From CAG-238 sp963601575 (lineage in GTDB: Bacteria; Bacillota; Clostridia; Peptostreptococcales; Anaerovoracaceae): a stretch of 64,000 nucleotides of DNA. The stretch is from assembly GCA_963601575.1 (NCBI GenBank), contig CAVCFO010000006.1, positions 14,012 to 78,011 of the forward strand. Reading direction: 5' to 3'. Below, one piece after another: positions 17,201-25,695 of this stretch. Within the stretch, counting starts at the first letter, position 1. Each line of letters starts with the position of its first letter. Under the pieces are notes generated by a model that worked only from the letters and a program-made list of their open reading frames with translations, was not told the origin of the DNA and made no database searches. Made by a program: the position numbers and the translations under genes.

Positions 17201-17806
17201 CTTGGCGATGTGAATGTAGGCGCGATCAAAGAATATGAACAGATCAGCACAAGGTACGAATTCCTTACAGAACAGCGAAACGATATACTTTCCGCTATGC
17301 AGGAGCTTCAGTCGATAATCAGCGATATGGATAAGACCATCAAGACCAGGTTCAAAGAAAGCTTCGATCAGGTCGTAGTGAACTTTGAGGAGATATTCGC
17401 AGAGCTCTTCGGCGGCGGACATGCGGAGCTGAGGCTGGATAACGAAGATAATCCGCTCGAATCCGGCATCGAAATTATCGCGCAGCCACCCGGCAAGAAG
17501 CTGCAGAATATAAATCTCATGTCCGGCGGAGAGAAGACCATGACCGCGATTGCTCTTATGTTTGCGGTCCTGAAGACAAAACCGACTCCATTTTGCATAC
17601 TCGATGAGGTAGAGGCGGCGCTCGACGACAGCAACATCGACAGGTTCGCAAATTATCTCCGGAAGTTCGACGGAATTCAGTTTGCCATCGTAACCCACCA
17701 AAAGGCAACGATGGAGCATGCGGATGTGCTCTATGGCGTAACGATGCCGGAGCAGGGGATTTCGAAGGTTCTCTCGCTCAGACTCGGGGACGATTTTGAG
17801 CTTTGA
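14258..17806 (+). CDS. smc: Chromosome condensation ATPase Smc
   Basis: This 1182-aa SMC protein loads on DNA with ScpA/ScpB and organises the chromosome. The N-terminal head begins MYFKRIEMHGFKSFAEP and has Walker A GPNGSGKSN at about residues 31-39. Long heptad coiled coils run from about 165 to 500 and 660 to 1000, separated by a hinge at about 505-640. The C-terminal head carries the ABC signature LMSGGEKTMTAIA (about 1086) and Walker B FCILDEVEAALDD (about 1110). The start used here lies within rnc and gives the normal SMC N-terminus. The usual rnc-smc-ftsY order is conserved. Confidence 0.97.
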   Translation: MYFKRIEMHGFKSFAEPVVIEFHEGVTCIVGPNGSGKSNISDAIRWVLGEQSPKMLRGGKMEEVIFAGTASRKSRGMAEVTLVIDNSTGILPIDYSEVAITRRMYRSGESEYLINSNQCRLRDIRELIMDTGIGVDGYSIIGQGKIADIVSNKPESRREIFEEAAGVVMYKSKKAEAEHKLQNTNANLERVNDIVGEIEGRIDGLREDSIKAKEYLALREKYKELEINITLRNIEKLDLATESLKDEVQIVSGDIEELTEKKEGLSAELGKSRERSDRLEELGNEARDKLLHKIDEINALSNKSQLDSERLAGIDRDSMRLADERTELNQKLVRELANQKELEESCDDVRRSLEKEEENLREKIGAYNEITEKSLRLEGEIDAAKSRMIELQNIASSARSEVKSLSSYRKSLEDRKEQLLSDGETIKQNIFDFESRKNQAQIEKTEKDAQLENTRASLSDARQNIAKLNDEINRISKENEEIRIRAGQANARKKTIEEMENNYEGYNGAVRFIMKANLPGIKGLASDLMKVPGGMEIAIETALGAGMQNVVCARDADAKKAILELKSKKAGRLTFLPLESVRGSSANLPAAIRQDGGFKGLACDLIEYDPEYEGIFKYLLGRVAVVDSMDTAVRLSKGSTGGIRFVTPDGEIVNASGAITGGKYKNSTANLLARKTEIITLEDEIKKLGHAYNKNKENLEDLKAKAEEALRLCARLEDEIRKLELAIIETDAKLKSLKNSYADTKESDAKKERELLSIQSDFAKLDQTEEILNKKACEAEDEIASIEKKTLLDMDTFEEIKKQTSDATDAITKARIAKTEWDGKFEMASSLLTRVIASVDEINDQLFAKKENLEALEKEKAQILFGKESSEDDYRSMQEEKTRLEEYIAEISEEKTQLSASLGEKTIEYTKIVEMLNSCQDRKYQAEIKLAKNETQMDTWKEKLWEDFEISYAQALSMRKTDFALSTATKESREIKNRIRELGDVNVGAIKEYEQISTRYEFLTEQRNDILSAMQELQSIISDMDKTIKTRFKESFDQVVVNFEEIFAELFGGGHAELRLDNEDNPLESGIEIIAQPPGKKLQNINLMSGGEKTMTAIALMFAVLKTKPTPFCILDEVEAALDDSNIDRFANYLRKFDGIQFAIVTHQKATMEHADVLYGVTMPEQGISKVLSLRLGDDFEL

Positions 17807-17872
17807 AGAGAAAAACCGGGGACAAAGGAAAATCCGCGCTAAAGCTCGGATATAAACAAGAGAGGAAATAAA

Positions 17873-18772
17873 ATGTCAGTATTCAAAGAAAAAAAATCCT
17901 TCTTCGGAAGGCTGTCAGAAAAAATATCCGATGTCATCATGGCGCGGGGAACGGTAGACGAAGAGCTGATGGATGAACTTGAGGAGGTTCTCATCACCTC
18001 AGATATAGGCATGGAAACGACCATGAAGATTATGGACAAGCTGAGAGATTTCGTGAAGGAAGAATATGTTTCCAATCCCGAAAATGTAAAAAAAGGCTTG
18101 CAAAGGATAATGACCATGATGGTCGACAAGGGCAAGGCGCAGAAGCTTTGCGACGAAACACCGCTGGTAATTTTGATGATAGGAATAAATGGCGGCGGCA
18201 AGACGACGAGTATCGGAAAGCTTGCACACAAGTGCAAAAAAGAAGGAAAGAAGGTCATGCTCTGCGCTGCCGACACATTCAGAGCCGCCGCCGCCGAGCA
18301 GCTTTGCATATGGGGCGAGAGAAATGGGATAAATGTTATTCGCCACCAGGAAGGCGCAGATCCGTCGGCTGTAATCTATGATGCGATCCAGTCTGCAAAG
18401 GCAAAGGACATAGACGTGCTTATCTGCGACACGGCAGGCAGACTGCAAAATAAGAAAAACCTGATGAACGAGCTTGAAAAGATGAACAAGATAATCGATC
18501 GCGAATATCCTGAGGCAAAGAGGGAGACTCTGCTGGTTCTGGATGCAACAACAGGCAAAAATGCGGTCTCGCAGGCGGAAGAATTCGGCCAGGTTGCAGA
18601 CATTACGGGCATCATCCTGACCAAGCTCGACGGTACGGCAAAGGGTGGAATTGCAATAACCATAGCCGAAGAATATAATATGCCGATCAAGTTTATCGGC
18701 GTAGGTGAGGGAATCGAGGATTTGGAAGAATTCGATCCTGCGCGATTCATAGGAGGTATATTCGATGAGTAA
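17873..18772 (+). CDS. ftsY: Signal recognition particle receptor FtsY
   Basis: This 299-aa SRP-family GTPase docks SRP-bound ribosomes at the Sec translocon. A helical N domain is followed by the NG GTPase with P-loop GINGGGKTT (slightly unusual: G for the common V/T at the fourth place), the DTFRAAAAEQL box, DTAGRLQ and TKLDGTAKGG. It ends in the typical FIGVGEGIEDLEEFDP segment. The acidic A domain of enterobacterial FtsY is absent, as in most Firmicutes. It overlaps der by 8 bp. Confidence 0.97.
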   Translation: MSVFKEKKSFFGRLSEKISDVIMARGTVDEELMDELEEVLITSDIGMETTMKIMDKLRDFVKEEYVSNPENVKKGLQRIMTMMVDKGKAQKLCDETPLVILMIGINGGGKTTSIGKLAHKCKKEGKKVMLCAADTFRAAAAEQLCIWGERNGINVIRHQEGADPSAVIYDAIQSAKAKDIDVLICDTAGRLQNKKNLMNELEKMNKIIDREYPEAKRETLLVLDATTGKNAVSQAEEFGQVADITGIILTKLDGTAKGGIAITIAEEYNMPIKFIGVGEGIEDLEEFDPARFIGGIFDE

Positions 18773-20090
18773 ACCGATCGTTGCCGTTGTAGGACGGCCA
18801 AATGTTGGAAAATCAACTTTTTTCAATAAGATTATAGGGAGGCGCCTCTCCATAGTGGAGGATACGCCGGGAGTTACAAGAGACAGAATCTATGCAGAGG
18901 CCGAATGGAACGGCGTCCAGTTTGCCATGATAGATACCGGCGGAATCGAGCCGGAAGGCACCGATGTGATCCTCTCGCAAATGAGAGAACAGGCACAGAT
19001 TGCCATGGATATGGCAGATGTTATTCTTTTCCTCACGGACGGAAAGGATGGACTGACTCATGCGGATCGCGAGGTAGCCTCGATGCTGCTTAGAACGGGC
19101 AAGAAGGTAATCTTGGTGGTAAATAAGATAGATGCGCCTTGGAACCTGCCGGACGATTTTTATGACTTCTATGAGCTTGGCCTGGGAGAGCCGATCCCGA
19201 TCTCTGCTGCGAACATGCTCAACTTCGGAGATGTGCTTGACGAAATAGTCGAAAGCTTTCCTGACGAAGACTACGAGGACGACGAAGAAGTTACCAAAAT
19301 TGCAGTTATCGGCAAGCCAAATGTAGGAAAATCCTCTCTCATCAACTGCCTGCTTGGAGAAAAAAGAGTGATCGTATCGCCGATCGCGGGAACCACGAGA
19401 GATTCCATAGATACGCCATTCGAAAAAGACGGCAAAAAATATATTCTGATAGATACAGCCGGAATCCGCCGAAAATCCAAGGTCAATGAGGATATCGAAA
19501 GATATAGCGTTGTCCGTGCGGTAGCGGCCATCGAACGCTGCGACGTTTGTCTTCTTATGATAGATGCGGCCGAGGGGCTGACAGATCAGGACAAGAAGAT
19601 CGCAGGTGTTGCCCACGAAGCCGGCAAGGGCATAGTTGTCGTAGTAAACAAGTGGGACTTGATCGAAAAAGAGACCAATACCATGCGCGACTTTAGGCGT
19701 CTGATCGAGGCGGACATGCAATTCATGTCCTACGCTCCGTCGGTCTTCATTTCCGTAAAGGACAAGCAGCGGATAAATCAAGTCATCGAGATGGCAGACT
19801 ACGTGTCGGAAAAGCGCGCTCTCAGGGTTCCTACAGGGCAGCTTAACAGCCTGATTCAGGACGCAATTATGATGAAGCAGCCGCCTTCGGACAAGGGCCA
19901 CAGGCTCAAGATTTACTATGCGACACAGGTCGGAGTCAAGCCTCCGCTCTTCAGCTTCCAGATCAACAAGCGCGATCTCATGCACTTTTCGTATGCGAGG
20001 TATCTGGAAAACAGGATCAGAGAGGGCTTCGGATTCGAGGGGACCTCGATAAAATTCGTATTCCGCGAAAAGGGCGAAAGGGTAGAATAG
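18765..20090 (+). CDS. der: Ribosome assembly GTPase Der (EngA)
   Basis: This 441-aa protein has two consecutive GTPase domains and a C-terminal KH-like domain, the hallmark of Der/EngA, which is required for 50S subunit maturation. P-loops GRPNVGKST (about residue 10) and GKPNVGKSS (about 183) are each followed by their own DTGG/DTAG and NKxD motifs (VNKIDAP, VNKWDLI). The Shine-Dalgarno GGAGGT lies inside the 3' end of ftsY, and plsY starts 2 bp after the stop, so translation is probably coupled across the three genes. Confidence 0.97.
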   Translation: MSKPIVAVVGRPNVGKSTFFNKIIGRRLSIVEDTPGVTRDRIYAEAEWNGVQFAMIDTGGIEPEGTDVILSQMREQAQIAMDMADVILFLTDGKDGLTHADREVASMLLRTGKKVILVVNKIDAPWNLPDDFYDFYELGLGEPIPISAANMLNFGDVLDEIVESFPDEDYEDDEEVTKIAVIGKPNVGKSSLINCLLGEKRVIVSPIAGTTRDSIDTPFEKDGKKYILIDTAGIRRKSKVNEDIERYSVVRAVAAIERCDVCLLMIDAAEGLTDQDKKIAGVAHEAGKGIVVVVNKWDLIEKETNTMRDFRRLIEADMQFMSYAPSVFISVKDKQRINQVIEMADYVSEKRALRVPTGQLNSLIQDAIMMKQPPSDKGHRLKIYYATQVGVKPPLFSFQINKRDLMHFSYARYLENRIREGFGFEGTSIKFVFREKGERVE

Positions 20091-20091
20091 C

Positions 20092-20709
20092 ATGCAATTT
20101 GATTTTGATTTTTATAATATAATAGCTGTCGCCTCCGCATATCTAATCGGGAATATTTCACCTTCAATAATACTGGGCAAAATCAAGGGAATAGACATAA
20201 AAAAAGAAGGTAGCGGCAACGCCGGAACCACCAACGCCCTGCGGGTACTCGGCAAAAAAGCAGCACTGATTACCCTTATAATCGATATAATGAAGGGCTT
20301 CCTTGCGGTAAAGCTTGGAATAATGGTCAGCTACAAAACAGGTGCGGTTTGTGCACTTGCGGTATTCTGCGGGCATATCTGGCCGTGCCTATACCATTTT
20401 AGAGGCGGAAAGGGAGTTGCAACGGCCTTCGGAGCGCTTCTTGCAATCAATCCCTTGCTTGCCCTTTCGGCACTTGGGATCGTTGCAATCGGGCTTCTTG
20501 CGAGCAAGAGAATGTCGGTAGGCTCTCTCCTCGGAGCGGTGACCTTCCCAGCAGTTTGCTTCTTCCTCGAAAGGGATTTTCTTACCATGGGAACCCTGAT
20601 GGCGCTCATAATTATAAAAAAGCATATTCCAAATATCATAAGACTTCTCAATGGTGAGGAGCCGCCGATGGGAATTTTCAAATCGAAAGCCCGGGGAGGA
20701 AAGTCATGA
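20092..20709 (+). CDS. plsY: Glycerol-3-phosphate acyltransferase PlsY
   Basis: This 205-aa inner-membrane protein with about five helices transfers the acyl group of acyl-phosphate (made by PlsX) to glycerol-3-phosphate. The three PlsY motifs are visible: GSGNAGTTNALR, HIWPCLYHFRGGKGVATAFG, and the late region corresponding to motif 3 around KKHIPNIIRLLNGEEP. gpsA, which makes its substrate, overlaps by 4 bp. Confidence 0.95.
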   Translation: MQFDFDFYNIIAVASAYLIGNISPSIILGKIKGIDIKKEGSGNAGTTNALRVLGKKAALITLIIDIMKGFLAVKLGIMVSYKTGAVCALAVFCGHIWPCLYHFRGGKGVATAFGALLAINPLLALSALGIVAIGLLASKRMSVGSLLGAVTFPAVCFFLERDFLTMGTLMALIIIKKHIPNIIRLLNGEEPPMGIFKSKARGGKS

Positions 20710-21716
20710 CCTATGATAATAAAAAAATAGCCGTGATCGGTGCCGGAAGCTTCGGGACGGCGCTTGCCATAACCCTTGCAGCAAGAGGCCACAGGGTCAC
20801 AATATGGGCAAGGCGGGGCGATCAAATAGACGAAATGCAAAATGAGAGGGTAAATTCTCGCTATCTTCCGGGGGTAAGCTTGCCGGAGGAAATTGCATTT
20901 ACAAAGGACTTAAAATCCGCGGTGCAGGATAAGGACATATTGCTCTTTGCGGTTCCGGCACAGAAATTCCGCTCCGTATTTGCGGAGGCGATGAAATATG
21001 CTGATACGGATGCTGCGGTAGTTAATGTAGCAAAGGGAATCGAAAAGGAAAGCCTGCTCAGGCTTTCGGAGGTTGCAGAGGAGCTTGCGCCGGGCTGTAA
21101 CTATATAGCATTGTCTGGCCCATCCCACGCAGAGGAGGTCGCACGGAGACTCCCTACAACAGTCGTTGTAGCAGGCAAAGACCACGACCTTGCGGTTTGG
21201 ATTCAGGAAATTTTCAGTACGGATCGGTTTAGAGTATATACAAATGAAGATTTGATCGGGGTAGAGCTCGGCGGGGCGCTAAAGAATATCATAGCGCTGG
21301 GAGCCGGGATTTCCGATGGGCTGAAATTCGGCGACAATGCCAAAGCGGCGATGATGACCCGCGGAATAACCGAGATGACTCGCCTGGGAATCGCCTTGGG
21401 AGCAAGAGCAGAGACATTTTCGGGACTTGCGGGACTTGGAGATTTGATCGTAACCTGCACCAGCATGCATTCCAGAAACAGAAGATGCGGGATCATGATA
21501 GGAGAGGGAATGGCAGTTCATGAGGCCGTAAAACAGGTGGGGATGGTAGTAGAGGGCCTTTCGACCGCGGAGGCCGCCAATATGCTGGCGCAAAAATGCG
21601 AAATCGAAATGCCGATTACCCGGTGCATTTATCATATGATTCAGGGAAATGTAAATGCCAATGAGGCTGTTGAAATATTGATGGGACGCAAGAAGAAAAA
21701 CGAGATGCATATTTGA
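20706..21716 (+). CDS. gpsA: NAD(P)+-dependent glycerol-3-phosphate dehydrogenase
   Basis: This 336-aa cytosolic dehydrogenase reduces dihydroxyacetone phosphate to sn-glycerol-3-phosphate for phospholipid synthesis. The Rossmann fingerprint IGAGSFGTALA is at residues 10-20, and the ALSGPSHAEEVA and catalytic-lysine region GALKNIIALGAG (about 195) match GpsA. The start codon overlaps the plsY stop (ATGA), so the two products needed for the same step are translationally coupled. Confidence 0.96.
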   Translation: MTYDNKKIAVIGAGSFGTALAITLAARGHRVTIWARRGDQIDEMQNERVNSRYLPGVSLPEEIAFTKDLKSAVQDKDILLFAVPAQKFRSVFAEAMKYADTDAAVVNVAKGIEKESLLRLSEVAEELAPGCNYIALSGPSHAEEVARRLPTTVVVAGKDHDLAVWIQEIFSTDRFRVYTNEDLIGVELGGALKNIIALGAGISDGLKFGDNAKAAMMTRGITEMTRLGIALGARAETFSGLAGLGDLIVTCTSMHSRNRRCGIMIGEGMAVHEAVKQVGMVVEGLSTAEAANMLAQKCEIEMPITRCIYHMIQGNVNANEAVEILMGRKKKNEMHI

Positions 21717-21741
21717 TATTGCGTCCTTTGGAGGTACAAAA

Positions 21742-23085
21742 TTGTCAGAAAAAAGAACATTTCATATAACCACATTCGGTTGCCAGATGAACGAGCACGA
21801 TTCCGAAACCCTGGCGGGAATGCTCATTGAACGGGGCTACGAGCCTGTCAGCGAAAGAAAAGACGCAAATATAGTGATTTTCAACACTTGTAGCATCCGC
21901 GAAAATGCGGACAAGCGTTTTTTCGGAACGCTGGGGCAGCTCAAGCGCCGCAAAACCGAGCAGAAAGAAAACTTTACCGTCTGCGTCTGCGGCTGCATGA
22001 TGCAGCAGCAACATATCATCGATACTCTCAAAGCAAAATATCCTTGGGTGGACGTGATTTTCGGAACCCATAATTTGCACAGGCTGCCGGAGCTACTGGA
22101 CAATCTCTACAAAGAAAAGCACAAGCAGCTCGAGATTTGGGAAGAAGGCGGCGAAATCACCGAGAGGCTTCCTGCAAAGCGCCTTTTCGCGCACAAAGCC
22201 TTCGTAAATATCATGTACGGCTGCAACAATTTCTGCACATATTGCATCGTGCCTTACACCAGAGGCAGAGAAAGAAGCAGGGCGCCGGAGGAAATTTTGC
22301 GGGAGGTTCGGGAGCTTGCAAAAGATGGCGTAAAGGAGATCACCCTGCTCGGACAAAATGTAAACTCATACAAGGGCATAAGCTGCGAGAATGGCGAAAG
22401 AAAGGATTTTACCGACCTCATTTACCTTCTGAGCGAGGTTGAGGGGATCGAGCGAATCCGTTTCATGACAAGCCACCCGAAGGACATTTCGGACAAGCTC
22501 ATCGAAGCCTACGGAAAATGCGAGAAGCTTTGCCACTATATTCACTTGCCGGTTCAATCGGGCTCAAGCAAGGTCCTAAAAGAAATGAACCGTCATTACA
22601 CAAGGCAGGACTACCTGGAGATCGTCAGAAAGCTAAGAGAAGTTGATCCAAACATTGCAATTTCAACGGATATAATCGTTGGATTTCCGGGAGAGACCGA
22701 AGAAGAATTCGAGGAGACTCTTACGCTTTGCGAAGAAGTCCGCTATGATTCGGCATTTACCTTCCTATATTCCATACGAAAGGGAACACCTGCCGAAAAA
22801 TTCGAAAATCAGGTTCCGGAGGAGACAAAGCACGAACGCTTTAATCGCCTTGTGGATGTGATCAACAGGATTTCCGCAGAAAAAAATGCAGAATATGTAG
22901 GACGAATCGAAAAAGTTTTGGTGGACGGGCCCTCAAAGCGCGGTTCCAAGACCTATGGCGGCAGAACAGAAAGCTTCAAACTTGTCAACTTCCCGGGCAC
23001 GCCGGATATGATAGGCAAAGTCGTAGAGGTTGAGATCACAGGGGCAAACACATTCAGCCTCGAAGGAGAAGTAAAAAATAAATAA
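21742..23085 (+). CDS. miaB: tRNA-2-methylthio-N6-isopentenyladenosine synthase MiaB (TTG start)
   Basis: This 447-aa radical SAM methylthiotransferase modifies A37 of tRNAs. It has an N-terminal cluster domain beginning ITTFGCQMNEHDSE with further Cys residues in FNTCSIREN and CVCGCMMQ, the radical SAM triad CNNFCTYC (about 161-168) followed by PYTRGRERSR, and a C-terminal TRAM domain. The start is a TTG preceded at 7 bp by GGAGG, and no better ATG exists. It appears to be the last gene of the plsX operon, 25 bp after gpsA. Confidence 0.95.
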   Translation: MSEKRTFHITTFGCQMNEHDSETLAGMLIERGYEPVSERKDANIVIFNTCSIRENADKRFFGTLGQLKRRKTEQKENFTVCVCGCMMQQQHIIDTLKAKYPWVDVIFGTHNLHRLPELLDNLYKEKHKQLEIWEEGGEITERLPAKRLFAHKAFVNIMYGCNNFCTYCIVPYTRGRERSRAPEEILREVRELAKDGVKEITLLGQNVNSYKGISCENGERKDFTDLIYLLSEVEGIERIRFMTSHPKDISDKLIEAYGKCEKLCHYIHLPVQSGSSKVLKEMNRHYTRQDYLEIVRKLREVDPNIAISTDIIVGFPGETEEEFEETLTLCEEVRYDSAFTFLYSIRKGTPAEKFENQVPEETKHERFNRLVDVINRISAEKNAEYVGRIEKVLVDGPSKRGSKTYGGRTESFKLVNFPGTPDMIGKVVEVEITGANTFSLEGEVKNK

Positions 23086-23164
23086 AAAGTATAATACAAT
23101 GTTTCAATAAATTATTTGGGGTATAAATAATACTATTATTCAAAAATAACTAGGGGTAGATTGT

Positions 23165-24634
23165 ATGACGAGTTTATTGCAGCAGCTGTACGCATCTCTC
23201 GGATGGCTTGCGCTGATCTATATTTTTAATATTTTGCTGATCTTCACGGTCATATTTTCCGAGCGAAAAAGCCCATCGGCAACCCTCGCATGGGTAATGG
23301 TGCTTGCCTTTATTCCCATCGTAGGTTTCGTTTTTTACATCATCTTCAACCAGAATTTCTCGCGAAGCAAGATAAACAAGCTCACCGAAAAGGAGCATTC
23401 TTTCGTAAGCAAGACCCTGGAAAATCAGATAGAAGAAATGAATGACGAAAACTACGAGTTTAAGCATGAGGAAACGCGAAACTGGAAGCATCTCATCAAG
23501 CTTAATCAGGTTTACGGACATTCGTTTTTTACGGAAAATAACAATATCGAGCTTATAACAGACGGCATAGAGCTGCAGAATAAGATGCTCGATGACATAA
23601 AAAATGCAAAACACAGCGTCGAAGTCGAATATTACATCATAAAAAACGACTTTGTGGGCATGAAGCTTATAAATCTTCTTACGGAAAAGGCGAAGGCGGG
23701 CGTTGAGGTAAGGCTGCTGGTGGACGCCTTGGGAAGCAGGCGAATCAACAATACGCTTCTTCGAGAATATCTCGACGCAGGAGGCAAGGTAGGCTATTTC
23801 TTCAAGCCCAAGCTAAAGATTATCGCCCCGAAATTTAACTACCGAAACCACCGAAAAATCGTCATCGTAGACCACGAAATCGGCTATACGGGCGGGTACA
23901 ATGTGGCAAAGGAATATATCGGCAGAAAAAAACGCTTCGGATACTGGCGTGATACCCATGTCAGAATACAGGGGGACGCGGTAATGGATCTTTATGGCAG
24001 ATTTGCCCTGGACTGGCGATTTACCACAAGAGAAAAGATAGAGCTGGTTCCAAAAGAGTTTTCTTTTGGCAAAGAAGACGGAAGCACAGGAATCCAGATC
24101 GTTTCCAGCGGCCCGGAATCTCCGTCGGTGGAAGTAAAGCGAGCCATGATGCGAATGATAACCTACGCGGAAAAGCGAGTGTGGCTCCAGACGCCGTATT
24201 TTGTGCCGGATCCAAGCATATTTGAATCTCTCAAAATGGCGGCGCAGTCCGGAGTGGATGTCAGGGTGATGATTCCCTGCAAGCCCGACCATATTTTCGT
24301 CTACTGGGCTACATATTCTTATGTGGGCGAGCTTTTGCGGTCGGGGGGCAGAGCCTTTATCTATGATAACGGCTTTCTCCACGCAAAAACCCTTGTTGTG
24401 GATGGCGAGGTGGGAACCGTGGGTTCGACAAATTTCGACAACCGTAGTTTCAGGCTGAATTTCGAGACAAATGCCTTTGTTTTTGATGCCGAATTTGCCA
24501 AAAGGATGGAAAACGCCTTTGAAAATGATTTGACCTGCCACGGTCACGAATTGACCTACGAAGCATATCTGAAACGGGGAATTATAATCAAATTTAAGGA
24601 AGCAATATCCCGGCTTTTGTCGGATATCTTATAA
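23165..24634 (+). CDS. cls: Cardiolipin synthase (phospholipase D family)
   Basis: This 489-aa membrane enzyme condenses two phosphatidylglycerols into cardiolipin. Two N-terminal membrane helices (about residues 10-60) precede two phospholipase D domains with HKD motifs HRKIVIVD (His229, followed by GYTGGYN) and HAKTLVVD (His406, followed by GSTNFDNRSF). The C-terminal region is the normal length for ClsA-type proteins. It is separated from miaB by 79 A/T-rich bases that probably contain its own promoter. Confidence 0.95.
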   Translation: MTSLLQQLYASLGWLALIYIFNILLIFTVIFSERKSPSATLAWVMVLAFIPIVGFVFYIIFNQNFSRSKINKLTEKEHSFVSKTLENQIEEMNDENYEFKHEETRNWKHLIKLNQVYGHSFFTENNNIELITDGIELQNKMLDDIKNAKHSVEVEYYIIKNDFVGMKLINLLTEKAKAGVEVRLLVDALGSRRINNTLLREYLDAGGKVGYFFKPKLKIIAPKFNYRNHRKIVIVDHEIGYTGGYNVAKEYIGRKKRFGYWRDTHVRIQGDAVMDLYGRFALDWRFTTREKIELVPKEFSFGKEDGSTGIQIVSSGPESPSVEVKRAMMRMITYAEKRVWLQTPYFVPDPSIFESLKMAAQSGVDVRVMIPCKPDHIFVYWATYSYVGELLRSGGRAFIYDNGFLHAKTLVVDGEVGTVGSTNFDNRSFRLNFETNAFVFDAEFAKRMENAFENDLTCHGHELTYEAYLKRGIIIKFKEAISRLLSDIL

Positions 24635-24657
24635 TACAAAAGGGAGGAACAGACAAT

Positions 24658-25680
24658 ATGGAAAACAAATTACAGTATTATACCCGCGTCATAAAAGGGG
24701 CGAGTTTCGAAAAATTCTTCAAAGTGTTGGACAACGCCCACGAGCGTTCGGGAAAGAACAAGGTTTACCTTTTCTTTGATATTTTAAACAGCATGGTGCG
24801 TTATGGGGCAGGCTACAACGATTATGTAATCTTTGAATTTTGGGATCTTTCTCCGAAGCAGAGAGACACATATCTTACGCGTTTTCGCAGCAAGAAGCTG
24901 ATGATGTTCATGAACGACCACAGCTATGCGCATATCTTTGACAACAAGAACGAGTTTAACGAGGTATTTAAGGATTTTATCGGAAGAGAGTGCCTTGACC
25001 TGGAAGTTGCAACAGACGATGATATCAAAAAATTCTTTGAGAGCCGCAAAAAAATCTTCGCCAAGATGAAAGACCTGACCTGCGGCATCGGCGCGGAGCT
25101 TCTGGAAACAGAGAAATTCAAGGATGCCGATGAGTTCGTAGCTTATGTAAGAGATAAAAAATTCGGTACAATAGAGGACGTGATAGAAAACCATCCGGAT
25201 GTGGCAAAGATGTACCCTTATTCGGTAAATACCATGAGAATGATCACCATGGTGGATGCAAAGGGCGAGCCGCATCTTCTGTATTCCGTATTTAAGATGG
25301 GAAGAGACGGCAGAGTGGTTGATAACTACGGCCTTCACGGACCTGTGGATCTGGAAACCGGCGAGTTTCTCTTTCCGGCACACTCCGGCGATACCACCGC
25401 AGGAAAGCATTATACCGAGCATCCGAATACTCACCAGCCACTGCTTGGGTACAAGGTTCCATATATGAAAGAAGCGGTGGAAATGGTGAAAAAAGCGGCT
25501 CTTGTGGTGCCTCAGATGCGTTATATCGGCTGGGACGTAGCCATTACGCCGACCGGGCCTGCGATCATCGAGGGCAACAACTACTGCGCTCACGACTTTT
25601 GGCAGCTTCCGGGGCAGACTCCGGGAGGAATCGGCATCATGCCTACAATTCACAAGATCATACCGGAATTTAAATATTAG
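24658..25680 (+). CDS. Sugar-transfer-associated ATP-grasp protein
   Basis: This 340-aa protein fits the 'ATPgrasp_ST' family (PF14397): the C-terminal part has the lid and metal-binding segment YIGWDVAITPTGPAIIEGNN and a final GIMPTIHKI stretch. Members ligate an acid to an amine or hydroxyl using ATP and often sit in exopolysaccharide or cell-envelope loci. Here it lies 23 bp after cardiolipin synthase and 15 bp before a MurT-like ligase, on the same strand, so an envelope-related ligation is plausible. The actual substrate is unknown. Confidence 0.75.
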   Translation: MENKLQYYTRVIKGASFEKFFKVLDNAHERSGKNKVYLFFDILNSMVRYGAGYNDYVIFEFWDLSPKQRDTYLTRFRSKKLMMFMNDHSYAHIFDNKNEFNEVFKDFIGRECLDLEVATDDDIKKFFESRKKIFAKMKDLTCGIGAELLETEKFKDADEFVAYVRDKKFGTIEDVIENHPDVAKMYPYSVNTMRMITMVDAKGEPHLLYSVFKMGRDGRVVDNYGLHGPVDLETGEFLFPAHSGDTTAGKHYTEHPNTHQPLLGYKVPYMKEAVEMVKKAALVVPQMRYIGWDVAITPTGPAIIEGNNYCAHDFWQLPGQTPGGIGIMPTIHKIIPEFKY

Positions 25681-25695
25681 TTTGGGGCAGATATA